From Clostridia bacterium (lineage in GTDB: Bacteria > Bacillota > Clostridia > Oscillospirales > Butyricicoccaceae), in NCBI GenBank assembly GCA_017559995.1, contig JAFYPP010000049.1, positions 1 through 46,597 on the forward strand: 46,597 nt of DNA, written 5' to 3'. The translations under genes were made by a program, and so were the position numbers. This document shows positions 31,537 through 40,636 of the stretch, one piece after another. Below the pieces are notes generated by a model. The model worked only from the letters and a program-made list of their open reading frames with translations. It was not told the origin of the DNA and did not search any database. How positions within the stretch are numbered: position 1 is the stretch's first letter; every line of letters starts with the position of its first letter.

Positions 31537-32688
31537 ATGCTTTACATCAAGAACGGTTATATCAAGACCATGGCCGGTCCCGACATCGAGAACGGCTGCA
31601 TCCTCATCGGCGACGACGGCAAGATCGCCGCCGTGGGCAAGGACATCCCCTGTCCCGAAGGCGCCACCGTCATCGACGCCCAGGACCGCCTGGTGACCCC
31701 CGGCTGCGTGGACGCCCACTGCCACGTGGGTCTGGACAATCAGGGCATGGGCTGGGAAGGCCGCGACTATAATGAGATCGTGGATCCCATCACCCCCCAG
31801 ATGCGCGCCATCGACTCCATCAATCCCCTGGACGAGGCCTTCCCCCTGGGTCTGCAGGGCGGTGTCACCACCGTCTGCACCGGCCCCGGCAGCGCCAACG
31901 TGGTTGGCGGCACCTTCGTGGCCCTCAAGCTGGCCGGCAAGCGTGTGGACAAGATGATCGTCAAGGACGCCATCGCCATGAAGTGCGCCTTCGGCGAGAA
32001 CCCCAAGCGCTGCTACGGCCAGGGCAGCAAAAAGGCTCCCATGACCCGTATGGGCACCGCCGCCCTGCTGCGGGAGCTGCTGTTCAAGACCCGCCGCTAC
32101 ATGGAGGACAAGGAAGCCGACAAGAATCCCGGCTTTGACTTCAAGCTGGAGTCCATGATCCCCGTCCTCAAGGGCGAAATGCCCCTGAAGGCCCACGCCC
32201 ACCGCCACGACGACATCCTGACCTCCATCCGCATCGCCAGGGAGTTCGGCGTGAAGATCACCCTGGACCACTGCACCGACGGCGCCCTCATCGCCGATGA
32301 ACTGGCCGAAGAGGGCCTGCCCGCCTTTGTCGGCCCCACCTTCGGCGGCAAGAGCAAGATCGAGCTGATCAACAAGAGCTTCGACACCCCCCGCATCCTG
32401 CGTGAGGCCGGCGTGGACATCGCCATCATCACCGATGCCCCCGTCATCCCCATCCAGTATCTGCCCATGTGCGCCGGTCTGGCCCACAACGCCGGTCTGG
32501 ACTACGAGGAGGCCTGGAAGGCCATCACCATCGCCGCCGCCAAGCTCACCGGCATCGGCGACCGTGTGGGTTCTCTGGAAGTGGGCAAGGACGGCGACGT
32601 GGTCATCTGGGACGCCGATCCCATGACCGTTCTGGCCGCCCAGTCCGCCGTCACCGTGGTGGACGGCAAGATCGTCTACGAGGCATAA
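31537..32688 (+). CDS. Amidohydrolase (imidazolonepropionase/dihydroorotase-type)
   Basis: 383 residues. D-A-H-C-H-V-G (His61, His63) is the metal motif of the amidohydrolase barrel; K-A-H-A-H-R-H and I-T-D-A-P-V add later metal and catalytic residues, and the V-G-S-L-E-V-G-K-D-G-D-V-V-I-W tail is the small beta-sandwich typical of these enzymes. Substrate unknown. AAGGAGG precedes the ATG; the gene sits between pth and mfd. Confidence 0.88.
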   Translation: MLYIKNGYIKTMAGPDIENGCILIGDDGKIAAVGKDIPCPEGATVIDAQDRLVTPGCVDAHCHVGLDNQGMGWEGRDYNEIVDPITPQMRAIDSINPLDEAFPLGLQGGVTTVCTGPGSANVVGGTFVALKLAGKRVDKMIVKDAIAMKCAFGENPKRCYGQGSKKAPMTRMGTAALLRELLFKTRRYMEDKEADKNPGFDFKLESMIPVLKGEMPLKAHAHRHDDILTSIRIAREFGVKITLDHCTDGALIADELAEEGLPAFVGPTFGGKSKIELINKSFDTPRILREAGVDIAIITDAPVIPIQYLPMCAGLAHNAGLDYEEAWKAITIAAAKLTGIGDRVGSLEVGKDGDVVIWDADPMTVLAAQSAVTVVDGKIVYEA

Positions 32689-32723
32689 TTTCCTGTCACA
32701 TTTTTCTGAATACAGGCGAAACA

Positions 32724-32746
32724 CCCCGTTCCGAGTCGGAACGGGG
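32724..32746. other. Hairpin between the amidohydrolase gene and mfd
   Basis: CCCCGTTCC and GGAACGGGG pair around a gagtc loop, without a T run; probably not a terminator. Confidence 0.5.
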
Positions 32747-32787
32747 CGTAGCCTGTTGCATCCGCATTCCAAAGGAGGCTCGTTTTT

Positions 32788-35700
32788 ATGGAACTGCTTT
32801 CCACCCTGCCAAGGGGCCTGACCGAATATCCCCGGCTGCTGGAGGCCGTCCGTGCCCGCCAGACCGTGGCCATGTACGGCGCCGCGCCGGTACACCGGGC
32901 CCATCTGGCGGCGGCTATGTACGCCGACCTGCCCGGCCGCACCTTTTGCGCGGTGCTGCGGGACGAACAGGCCGCCCGCGCCTTTGCCGCCGATCTGAAC
33001 GCTCTGTGCGGCGCTTCCGCTGCCGTACTGCCCTGCCGGGATCTGGTGTTCCACAATATGGAAGGTGTGTCCCATGAATACGAGCAGCAGCGCCTCCACA
33101 CCCTGTGGCAGGTAAAGACCGGCGCCGTCCGGGTGCTGTGTGCCCCCGCCGACGCCCTCATGCTGCGCACCCTGCCCCCCGACGCGCTGGAAAACGCCTG
33201 CATCACCCTGCTGTCCACCGGCTCCTATCAGGTGGAGCGGCTGGTGGAGCGTCTGCTGCAGGCAGGCTACACCCGTGCCTCCCAGGTGGAGGGCCCCGGC
33301 CAGTTCGCCCTCCGCGGCGGCATCCTGGACGTGTTCCCCGCCGGCGACACCCAGCCGGTGCGTGCCGAGTTCTGGGGAGACGACGTGGATTCTCTGGGCC
33401 GTTTTGACCCCATGACCCAGCGGCGGAGCGAGCCGGTGGACCGGGTGGTCATCCTGCCGGTGCGGGAGTCCCTGCCCACCCTGGCGGAAGGCGGCATCGA
33501 CGGCCTGTGCGCCGCCCTGCGCAAGCTGGCGGGCCGCAAGTCCACCGGCGACAAGCTGGAAAAGACCCTGCTGGCCGACGCCGATGCCCTGCTGGAGCTG
33601 CGCTATCTGCCCGCCGCCGACCGCTATCTGCCCCAGATCTACCCCGAAATGACCACCGCCCTGTCCTATCTGCCCGAGGACACGGTGTTTTTGTGCTGCG
33701 ACACCCCTGCCGTGCTGGAGTGCGCTCAGGGCATGGCCCACCGTCAGGCGGAGGATCTGTCCCACCTGCTGGAAGAGGGTCTGCTGCCCCCCACCAAGAC
33801 CGGCTATTCTCTGGACGAAAAACAGTTCAAGGCCGCCCTCACCGCCCCGGTGCTGCTGGACAGCTTTCTGGCCGGGTCGGCCTTCTCCCCTCAGGCGCTG
33901 CTGTCCCTCAGCGCCAAGCAGCTGCCCGCCAACGCCACCGGCTTTGACAACCTGCTGCGGGACATCTCCGACTATCTCCGCATGGACTACACCGTGCTGC
34001 TGCTGGCCGGCGGCCGTGCCCGTGCCCAAAATCTGCAGCAGCTTTTGCGGGAGCAGGACATCCCCTGCACCACCGAAGAGGCCCAGGCCGGCCCCAAAAA
34101 GGTGTGCATCCTGCCTGCCGCCCTGTCAGCCGGCGCGGAATATCCCACACTGAAGACCGTCCTGTTCTGCGAAGGCGCCCTGAGCACCCGCAAGACCGCC
34201 AAGCGCAAAAGCCGCAACAAGGACCACATCAAGAGTTTTTCCGACCTGCATCCCGGTGACCTGGTGGTTCACGAGCATCACGGCATCGGCCGTTTCGTGG
34301 GTGTGGAGCGCATCCAGGTGGACAAAGTTTGGAGGGATTATATCAAGATCGCCTTTGCGGGCACCGACTTCGTCTTTGTCCCCGCCACCGCCCTGGATCT
34401 GGTGAGTAAATACATCGGCGCCGCCGAGCAGGAGTCGGTTCGCCTGTCCAAGCTGGGCGGCGTTTCCTGGCAAAAAGCCAAACAGCGGGCCAAAAAGAGC
34501 GCCACCGACCTGGCCGAGCAGCTGCTCAAGCTATACGCCGCCCGACAAAAGTTCCCCGGCTTCGCCTTTTTCCCCGACGACGACTGGCAGCGCTCCTTTG
34601 AGGAGGCCTTCCCCTATGAAGAAACCGAGGACCAGCTGGTCTGCGCCCAGGAGATCAAGCGGGACATGGAGCGCCCGGTGCCCATGGACCGCCTGCTGTG
34701 CGGCGACGTGGGTTTCGGCAAGACCGAGGTGGCCTTCCGCGCCATCATGAAATGTATGCTCTCCGGCAAGCAGGCCGCCATCTTGGTGCCCACCACCGTG
34801 CTGGCCCGCCAGCACTATTTCTCCGCAGTGGAGCGGTTTTCCGGCTACCCCGTCACGGTGGACATGATGAGCCGCTTCCGCACCAAAAACCAACAGGAGG
34901 ACACCCTGCGCAAGGTCAAGGCCGGCCAGGTGGACCTGCTGGTCGGCACCCACCGCATCCTACAGAAGGACATCCGCTTCAAGGATCTGGGTCTTTTGGT
35001 GGTGGACGAGGAACAGCGCTTCGGTGTGGCCCACAAGGAGCGCATCAAGCAGATGGCCCAGGGCATCGATGTGCTCACCCTCACCGCCACCCCCATCCCC
35101 CGCACCCTGAACATGGCCCTCACCGGCATCCGGGATATGTCCGTTCTGGAGGAGGCCCCCATGGGCCGTCAGCCGGTCCAGACCTACGTGCTGGAGCAGA
35201 ACGACGCCATCCTGCGGGACGCCATCCGCCGGGAGCTGGCCCGTGGCGGACAGGTCTACTACCTCCACAACCGCATCGACTCCATCGACCAGACCGCCCT
35301 CAAGCTGCAGGCCGCCTTCCCCGACGTGGCCATCGCCGTGGCCCACGGCCGCATGACCGAAGAGCAGATGAGCGACGTCATGGGCCGTATGTACGCCGGC
35401 GAGATCTCCATTCTGGTGTGCACCACCATCATCGAGACCGGCGTGGACATCTCCAACGTGAACACCCTCATCATCGAGGACGCCGACCATATGGGTCTGG
35501 CCCAGCTGCACCAGATCCGCGGCCGCGTGGGGCGCTCCAACCGCCACGCCTACGCCTATCTGTGCTACCGCAAGGGCAAGGTGCTCACCGAGGTGAGCCA
35601 GAAGCGCCTGTCGGCCATCCGGGAGTTCGCCGAGTTCGGCTCGGGCTTCAAGATCGCCATGCGCGATCTGGAGATCCGCGGCGCCGGCAACGTGCTGGGC

Positions 35701-36249
35701 GCCGAGCAGAGCGGCCATATGATGGACGTGGGTTACGACCTCTACCTGCAGCTGCTGGCCGAAGCCACCGCCGAGCTGAAGGGCGAGGCCCCCGTCCGCC
35801 GCACCGACTGTACCGCCGACCTGCTGGTCTCCGCCGGTCTGCCCCAAAGCTACGTGGCCGACGCCGCCACCCGTGTGGATCTCTACCGCCGCATCGCCCA
35901 GATCACCAATCTGGAGGACTACAGCGATATGCAGGATGAGCTGATCGACCGCTTCGGCGACCCGCCCAAGGCGGCCTGCACCCTGCTGGACATCGCCCTG
36001 CTCCGTGCCGATGCCACCCGTGCCGGCGTGTACGAGATCACCCAGAAGAACGGCAGCCTGCTGTTGTTCTTCCGCCCCGAGGCACTGGAATGGGCCGCCG
36101 GCTGCTGCGCCCAGCCCTCTCTCAAGGGACGCGTTTTCCTGTCGGCGGGCGACAAGCCCTATGTCACCCTCAAGCTGCGGCCCACCGACGATCCTCTGGC
36201 CCAGGCACGTATGCTGATGGACCTTTACACCGAAGAAAAATCGTGTTAA
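32788..36249 (+). CDS. mfd: Transcription-repair coupling factor Mfd
   Basis: 1153 residues, full length. UvrB-homology region at the N-terminus (E-G-P-G-Q-F-A-L-R-G-G-I-L-D-V-F-P), RNA-polymerase interaction domain (H-P-G-D-L-V-V-H-E-H-H-G-I-G-R-like motif near 490), Walker A G-D-V-G-F-G-K-T-E, DEEQ box, and G-V-D-I-S-N-V-N-T motif VI region, then the D7 domain. Mfd removes stalled polymerase and recruits UvrA. AAAGGAGG precedes the start. Confidence 0.97.
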   Translation: MELLSTLPRGLTEYPRLLEAVRARQTVAMYGAAPVHRAHLAAAMYADLPGRTFCAVLRDEQAARAFAADLNALCGASAAVLPCRDLVFHNMEGVSHEYEQQRLHTLWQVKTGAVRVLCAPADALMLRTLPPDALENACITLLSTGSYQVERLVERLLQAGYTRASQVEGPGQFALRGGILDVFPAGDTQPVRAEFWGDDVDSLGRFDPMTQRRSEPVDRVVILPVRESLPTLAEGGIDGLCAALRKLAGRKSTGDKLEKTLLADADALLELRYLPAADRYLPQIYPEMTTALSYLPEDTVFLCCDTPAVLECAQGMAHRQAEDLSHLLEEGLLPPTKTGYSLDEKQFKAALTAPVLLDSFLAGSAFSPQALLSLSAKQLPANATGFDNLLRDISDYLRMDYTVLLLAGGRARAQNLQQLLREQDIPCTTEEAQAGPKKVCILPAALSAGAEYPTLKTVLFCEGALSTRKTAKRKSRNKDHIKSFSDLHPGDLVVHEHHGIGRFVGVERIQVDKVWRDYIKIAFAGTDFVFVPATALDLVSKYIGAAEQESVRLSKLGGVSWQKAKQRAKKSATDLAEQLLKLYAARQKFPGFAFFPDDDWQRSFEEAFPYEETEDQLVCAQEIKRDMERPVPMDRLLCGDVGFGKTEVAFRAIMKCMLSGKQAAILVPTTVLARQHYFSAVERFSGYPVTVDMMSRFRTKNQQEDTLRKVKAGQVDLLVGTHRILQKDIRFKDLGLLVVDEEQRFGVAHKERIKQMAQGIDVLTLTATPIPRTLNMALTGIRDMSVLEEAPMGRQPVQTYVLEQNDAILRDAIRRELARGGQVYYLHNRIDSIDQTALKLQAAFPDVAIAVAHGRMTEEQMSDVMGRMYAGEISILVCTTIIETGVDISNVNTLIIEDADHMGLAQLHQIRGRVGRSNRHAYAYLCYRKGKVLTEVSQKRLSAIREFAEFGSGFKIAMRDLEIRGAGNVLGAEQSGHMMDVGYDLYLQLLAEATAELKGEAPVRRTDCTADLLVSAGLPQSYVADAATRVDLYRRIAQITNLEDYSDMQDELIDRFGDPPKAACTLLDIALLRADATRAGVYEITQKNGSLLLFFRPEALEWAAGCCAQPSLKGRVFLSAGDKPYVTLKLRPTDDPLAQARMLMDLYTEEKSC

Positions 36250-36284
36250 GATAAAGGATACTCCCCTGTAAAGGAGGCGCTTTC

Positions 36285-37262
36285 ATGAACAAACGATATC
36301 CGGCTCTCGTGCTCCTGTGCGCGCTGCTGCTGCCCCTGCTGTGCGGATGCAGCCCCAGCCCCACCGCCGTGACGGTGGGCAACCGCAGGGTGGACGCTTC
36401 GGAGTACGCCTTTTACCTCAACTACAACCGCCTTTCCACCGGCGAGGACAGCGGCACCGTCCTCTTTGACGAAGAGGACAACGCCATCGCCCGGGAGGCC
36501 GCTCTCGACCAGATCCTCACCGGCGAAGTGGTGCGGCTCAAGTGCGAAGAGTTCGGTCTGGAGCTTTCCGACAACCAGCGGCAGGCCCTGCAGACCGCCA
36601 AGGAGCAGCTGATCGAGTCGCTGGGCGGCAAAGCGGACTACCTGAACTATCTGCGGCAGTCCTGTCTCACCGACCGGGCCTACGATAAGTTCCAGGAAAA
36701 CGACTACTATTCCGCCCTGCTGTACAACTACATGATGACCGACAGCGAAAGCTACTACACCGACGAGTCCCTGCGGCAGTATTTCACCACCCATTACGCC
36801 ACCGTGAAGTATATCTTCTTCAGCTTTTTGGACGAAGAGGGCAACAAGCGGGACAAGGAAGAGCTGCAGAACATTCTGGATCTGGCCCTCACCATTTCCA
36901 AATCCTCGCCCGGCACCGACTTCGACGCCTTGATGGAACAGTACAACGAGGACGTGACCATGACCTCCGGCTTCCCCATCGGTATGCTGGAGGCCGCCAG
37001 CACCGAGCATCTCGCCACCCTCTTTGATCTGGAGGAAAACCAGGTGAGCCAGCCCATCGTCCAGTCGGACGGCTGCTATGTCATCAAGCGCTGCCCCATC
37101 TCCGCCGGCTATTATGACGAAAACCAGCGGGAGATCTTCCTGGCGGCCTGCAACGACCGCTTTGAGCAGTCCATGGCCCAGTGGAAGACCGAATACCCCG
37201 TAAAGGTGTCCGCCGTGGTGGATGACATCAACCTCAGCAACCTCACCGATTACGTGAAATAA
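36285..37262 (+). CDS. PrsA/SurA-like peptidyl-prolyl isomerase lipoprotein
   Basis: 325 residues with a lipoprotein signal peptide ending L-C-G-C (Cys22). SurA-N-like helical region from about 35 to 160, then a parvulin-like segment near 175-275 with the G-F-P-I-G-M-L and V-S-Q-P-I-V motifs. The parvulin domain looks shortened. Such lipoproteins fold secreted proteins. It follows mfd by 35 bases and is ended by a GCACCCC-family terminator. Confidence 0.82.
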   Translation: MNKRYPALVLLCALLLPLLCGCSPSPTAVTVGNRRVDASEYAFYLNYNRLSTGEDSGTVLFDEEDNAIAREAALDQILTGEVVRLKCEEFGLELSDNQRQALQTAKEQLIESLGGKADYLNYLRQSCLTDRAYDKFQENDYYSALLYNYMMTDSESYYTDESLRQYFTTHYATVKYIFFSFLDEEGNKRDKEELQNILDLALTISKSSPGTDFDALMEQYNEDVTMTSGFPIGMLEAASTEHLATLFDLEENQVSQPIVQSDGCYVIKRCPISAGYYDENQREIFLAACNDRFEQSMAQWKTEYPVKVSAVVDDINLSNLTDYVK

Positions 37263-37267
37263 GACAG

Positions 37268-37295
37268 AAAAAAGCACCCCTGTCGGGGTGCTTTT
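37268..37295. terminator. Bidirectional terminator, GCACCCC family (copy 3)
   Basis: AAAAAAGCACCCC, loop tgtc, GGGGTGCTTTT, between the convergent lipoprotein and PTS-IIC-like genes. Confidence 0.88.
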
Positions 37296-37312
37296 CTTTT
37301 TTGCGGCAGAAA

Positions 37313-38365
37313 TTACAGCTTCAGGTCGCCCTCTTTGATCCAGCCGATCTTGCGGAAGAACTGGCCGAAGATCCAGGTCAGTACGGCGGGCAGTACGATG
37401 CAGATCAGCAGCAGGCCGAGCCAATCCATAGAGGTGATGGCGGCCTTGGCGCCGGTGGTCACGTCGTTGACCCAGCCGGTCCACACGCCGATGGGGCCGC
37501 ACAGGCCGCAGGTGCCCATACCGGCATTGACGCCGCCGGCGGGATCGTTCATCTGCAGCTTGAACACACAGGTGGCGATGGGGCCGGTGATGGCAGAGGT
37601 CAGCGTAGGCGGGATCCAGATACGGGGATTGCGGACGATGTTGGGCATCTGCAGCATGGAGGTGCCCAGGCCCTGGGAGACCAGGCCGCCCCAGCGGTTT
37701 TCCCGGAAAGACATGACGGCGAAGCCCACCATCTGGGCACAGCAGCCGGCAACGGCGGCACCGCCCGCCAGACCGGTGAGGGTAAACGCCGCGCAGATGG
37801 CCGCCGAGGAAATGGGCAGGGTCAGGGCGATGCCCACCAGCACCGACACCACGATACCCATCAGGAAGGGCTGCAGCACGGTGGTGTTCTTGATAAACTG
37901 ACCAAAGGCGTTTGCCGCGGCGCCAATGGGGGCGGCGATGACCATAGCCAGGCCTACGCCCACCAGGACGGTAACGGCAGGGGTCACCAGAATGTCCACC
38001 TTGGTCTCCTTGGACACCACCTTGCCGCACTCGGCGGCGATGATGGCGATGATCAGCACGGCCAGGGGGCCGCCGGCGCCGCCCAGCGAGTTGGTGGCCC
38101 AACCCACGGCGGCCAGAGAATACAGCACCATGGGCGGTGCCTGCAGGGCATAGCCGATGGCCACCGCCATAGCGGGGCCGGACACGGCGGAAGCAAAGGT
38201 GCCGATGTCTGTGAACATCCGGACACCCAGCTGGGAACCCAGCGTTTTGAAGATCGTGCCGATGAGCAGGGAACAGAACAGACCGTGGGCCATGGCGCCC
38301 AGCGCGTCGATGCCGTAGCGTTTGGCCGAGATCTCGATATTCTTCCGCTTCAGAAATTCTTTCAT
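37313..38365 (-). CDS. PTS EIIC-like membrane transporter (EIIC_2 family)
   Basis: 350 residues, about ten hydrophobic spans. The G-I-D-A-L-G-A-M-A-H-G-L-F-C opening and N-S-L-G-G-A-G-G-P segment resemble the stand-alone PTS_EIIC_2/PfoR family. No IIA or IIB domain is fused or adjacent. It is the next gene after niaR and lies behind a promoter with a 40-bp dyad. Possible roles are sugar transport or, by context, uptake of a niacin-related compound. The start is the ATG at 38363-38365, 9 bases after GGAGG. Confidence 0.75.
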   Translation of the reverse strand: MKEFLKRKNIEISAKRYGIDALGAMAHGLFCSLLIGTIFKTLGSQLGVRMFTDIGTFASAVSGPAMAVAIGYALQAPPMVLYSLAAVGWATNSLGGAGGPLAVLIIAIIAAECGKVVSKETKVDILVTPAVTVLVGVGLAMVIAAPIGAAANAFGQFIKNTTVLQPFLMGIVVSVLVGIALTLPISSAAICAAFTLTGLAGGAAVAGCCAQMVGFAVMSFRENRWGGLVSQGLGTSMLQMPNIVRNPRIWIPPTLTSAITGPIATCVFKLQMNDPAGGVNAGMGTCGLCGPIGVWTGWVNDVTTGAKAAITSMDWLGLLLICIVLPAVLTWIFGQFFRKIGWIKEGDLKL

Positions 38366-38389
38366 CACAACCATCCTCCCAAAAAAGAA

Positions 38390-38454
38390 AATAGTCTTGT
38401 CAGGTGTCAAGACACCTCTCAAGACTATTGTATCGAAATCTGCTGAATTGTCAA
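38390..38454 (-). promoter_or_regulatory. Promoter with 40-bp dyad in front of the EIIC-like gene (NiaR operator candidate)
   Basis: Minus-strand TTGACA (38449-38454), 16 bp, TACAAT (38427-38432). From the -10 on runs a 40-bp dyad (38390-38429): outer arms AATAGTCTTG/CAAGACTATT, 3-base internal loops, inner arms GGTGTC/GACACC around aa. In RNA it would fold and be followed by TTTTCTTTTTT, so it could also act as a terminator or attenuator. Confidence 0.65.
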
Positions 38455-38457
38455 GTT

Positions 38458-38964
38458 TTATTCTTGCAGAATGCCCATCTGCCGCAGCGCCTCCCGGGCC
38501 TTTTCCAGGGTTTCCCGGTCGGGACACCGCAGACCGTGGATGTGCACACCCTCGGTCAAGGCGGACAGCGGCAGCGCGGCGCTGTCCCGCACCTCCTGCA
38601 GAAAACGCTCCACATCCGCCCGGCAGCTGATCTGCAGCCGTCCGGTCAGCAGCCCGTACACCGGATGCTCCACCGAAACGTCCTCCACCACACAGCCAAG
38701 GTCCACCAAGGTGATCAGTTCCCGCTCCATCTCGTCACCGCTGTGGCAGGTGACCACCTGTCCGCGGATGCCCGCGGGGCGGGAATACACATAGCCCCGG
38801 GGCGTGGCCTCGATGGGGCTGCCGCTCGCCCGCAAAAGGGCGATATCGCCCACGATGACCTGCCGGCTCACCGACAGGGCACCCGCCAGAGCGGAGGCAC
38901 TCACCGGTCCGGTGGCGCTCTTCAGCCGGGTCAGTATCGCCGTTCTCCGTTCCTGTGCCTGCAT
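38458..38964 (-). CDS. niaR: NiaR (YrxA)-type niacin-responsive repressor
   Basis: 168 residues. N-terminal winged helix (R-R-T-A-I-L-T-R-L ... S-R-Q-V-I-V-G-D-I-A-L-L-R) and a C-terminal 3H domain with His74, His100 and His141/His143 as metal ligands. NiaR represses NAD-synthesis and niacin-uptake genes when nicotinic acid is plentiful. AAAAGGAG precedes the ATG. The EIIC-like gene follows after 92 bases and is the only likely local target. Confidence 0.88.
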   Translation of the reverse strand: MQAQERRTAILTRLKSATGPVSASALAGALSVSRQVIVGDIALLRASGSPIEATPRGYVYSRPAGIRGQVVTCHSGDEMERELITLVDLGCVVEDVSVEHPVYGLLTGRLQISCRADVERFLQEVRDSAALPLSALTEGVHIHGLRCPDRETLEKAREALRQMGILQE

Positions 38965-39078
38965 GGTATCCGCTCCTTTTCTTATCGTAGTTTTATTATT
39001 TTATCACGAACCGCTTTTCATTGCAACGGTGGTGTGTTTTTCCTGTTTTTTCCGCATTGGATTTGTTTACTTTGCACA

Positions 39079-39106
39079 TTGCAACCTTTTTTGATTTGGC
39101 TATAAT
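39079..39106 (+). promoter_or_regulatory. Promoter of the antiporter gene
   Basis: TTGCAA (39079-39084), 16 bp, TATAAT (39101-39106). Confidence 0.65.
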
Positions 39107-39156
39107 AACCATTGGCAGTTTTCCTGCCCAAATCTTTCTATTTTGGAGGCGTTCCT

Positions 39157-40473
39157 ATGTCGCATCTTATTCCCATCGCTGTGGCAGTGGTCGCCGGCCT
39201 GCTGATGACCCGTGTGTTCAAGAAACTGGGTCTCAACCTGCCTGACGTTACTGCTTTTCTGATCGCCGGTCTGCTGATCGGCCCCTACGGTCTGGGCTCC
39301 TTTGGCGTGCCCGGTCTGGGTTTCAATTCCATGCACGACGTGGAAGCCGTTGGCGTCCTCTCTCAGGTCGCGCTGGGCTTCATCGCCTTTTCCATCGGCA
39401 ACGAGTTCCGTCTTACCGAACTGAAGGAGTTCGGCAAGCAGGCCAGTATCATCGGTATCGCCCAGGCAGTCATCACCATGATTCTGGTGGATGCCGTCCT
39501 GATCGGTGTCCATTTCCTGGCTCCCAACGCCCTGTCCCTGCCCGCCGCCATCACCCTGGGCGCCATCGCCACCGCTACCGCTCCCGCCGCCACCCTGATG
39601 GTCGTCCGTCAGTATAAGGCCAAGGGTAAGCTGACCTCTCTGCTGCTGCCCATCGTCGCTTTGGACGACGCCGTGGGTCTGGTGTGCTTCGCCGTGTCCT
39701 TCGGTGTGGCCCAGGCACTGCAGTCCGGCGCTATGGACATCATTTCTATCCTGGTCAATCCCCTGGTGGAGATCGTTGGCTCCCTCATTCTGGGCGCCGT
39801 CATGGGTCTGCTGCTGACCCTGCTGGAGCGGATGTTCTTCTCCAACTCCAACCGTCTGTCCCTGACCATCGCCTTTGTCTTTATGACCATCTCTCTGTCC
39901 ACCATGAAGTTCCACGTGGGCCCCGTCCATGTCGGTTTCTCCAACCTGCTGGTCTGTATGATGCTGGGCACCATCTTCTGCAATATGTGCCCCCGCTCCC
40001 CCGACATTATGGACCGTGCCGACAAGTGGACCGCTCCTCTGTACGCCCTGTTCTTCGTCCTCAGCGGCGCCGAACTGGAGCTGAGCGTCTTCTCCAGCGT
40101 GGCTGTTGTTGCCATCGGTGTCATGTACATTCTGTCCCGTTCTGTCGGTAAGTACACCGGCGCCATGGCCTCCGCCGCCGCCACCGGCTGCGACAGGAAC
40201 GTGGTCAAGTATCTGGGTATCACCCTGCTGCCCCAGGCCGGCGTTGCGCTGGGTATGTCCTCCACCGCCATGGCGCTGGGTTCTGTGGACGGCCGTCTGA
40301 TCCGCAACATCATCCTGTTCTCCGTGCTGATCTACGAGCTGTTTGGTCCTTCCCTGACCCGCTGGGCGCTCACCAAGGCCGGCGACATCACCCCCAAGGG
40401 CGAGGACAAAAAGACCCACGCCCGCTTCAAGAGCCACATCCCCCACATCAAGCTGCCCTTCCTGCACAAGTAA
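39157..40473 (+). CDS. Cation:proton antiporter (CPA2/KefB-like)
   Basis: 438 residues with about 12-13 hydrophobic spans of the Na+/H+ exchanger fold (I-G-P-Y-G-L-G, G-A-I-A-T-A-T-A-P-A-A-T-L and L-D-D-A-V-G-L, the latter with the paired Asp residues). No TrkA-N regulatory domain; it ends in a basic tail. The ion is not readable; Na+ or K+ export for pH and osmotic balance is usual. GGAGG sits 8 bases before the ATG at 39157. Confidence 0.85.
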   Translation: MSHLIPIAVAVVAGLLMTRVFKKLGLNLPDVTAFLIAGLLIGPYGLGSFGVPGLGFNSMHDVEAVGVLSQVALGFIAFSIGNEFRLTELKEFGKQASIIGIAQAVITMILVDAVLIGVHFLAPNALSLPAAITLGAIATATAPAATLMVVRQYKAKGKLTSLLLPIVALDDAVGLVCFAVSFGVAQALQSGAMDIISILVNPLVEIVGSLILGAVMGLLLTLLERMFFSNSNRLSLTIAFVFMTISLSTMKFHVGPVHVGFSNLLVCMMLGTIFCNMCPRSPDIMDRADKWTAPLYALFFVLSGAELELSVFSSVAVVAIGVMYILSRSVGKYTGAMASAAATGCDRNVVKYLGITLLPQAGVALGMSSTAMALGSVDGRLIRNIILFSVLIYELFGPSLTRWALTKAGDITPKGEDKKTHARFKSHIPHIKLPFLHK

Positions 40474-40511
40474 CCGGTTGCTTCCGCGTCACAGGACGCA
40501 TTACATTCTCC

Positions 40512-40548
40512 AAAACCGGACAGGCCGCATGGCCTGTCCGGTTTTTTC
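40512..40548 (+). terminator. Terminator of the antiporter gene
   Basis: AAAACCGGACAGGCC, loop gcat, GGCCTGTCCGGTTTTTT, a perfect long stem. Confidence 0.9.
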
Positions 40549-40590
40549 TATAGATTTTCATTTTCGTTTCATCCTTTTCCGGCAAAATTG

Positions 40591-40599
40591 TGCTATACT
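40591..40599 (+). promoter_or_regulatory. Extended -10 of the two-component operon
   Basis: TGCTATACT at 40591-40599 with a poor -35. Confidence 0.5.
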
Positions 40600-40636
40600 G
40601 TAGTTGGAAATCATTCTATCCCCGGAGGTGCTGCCC

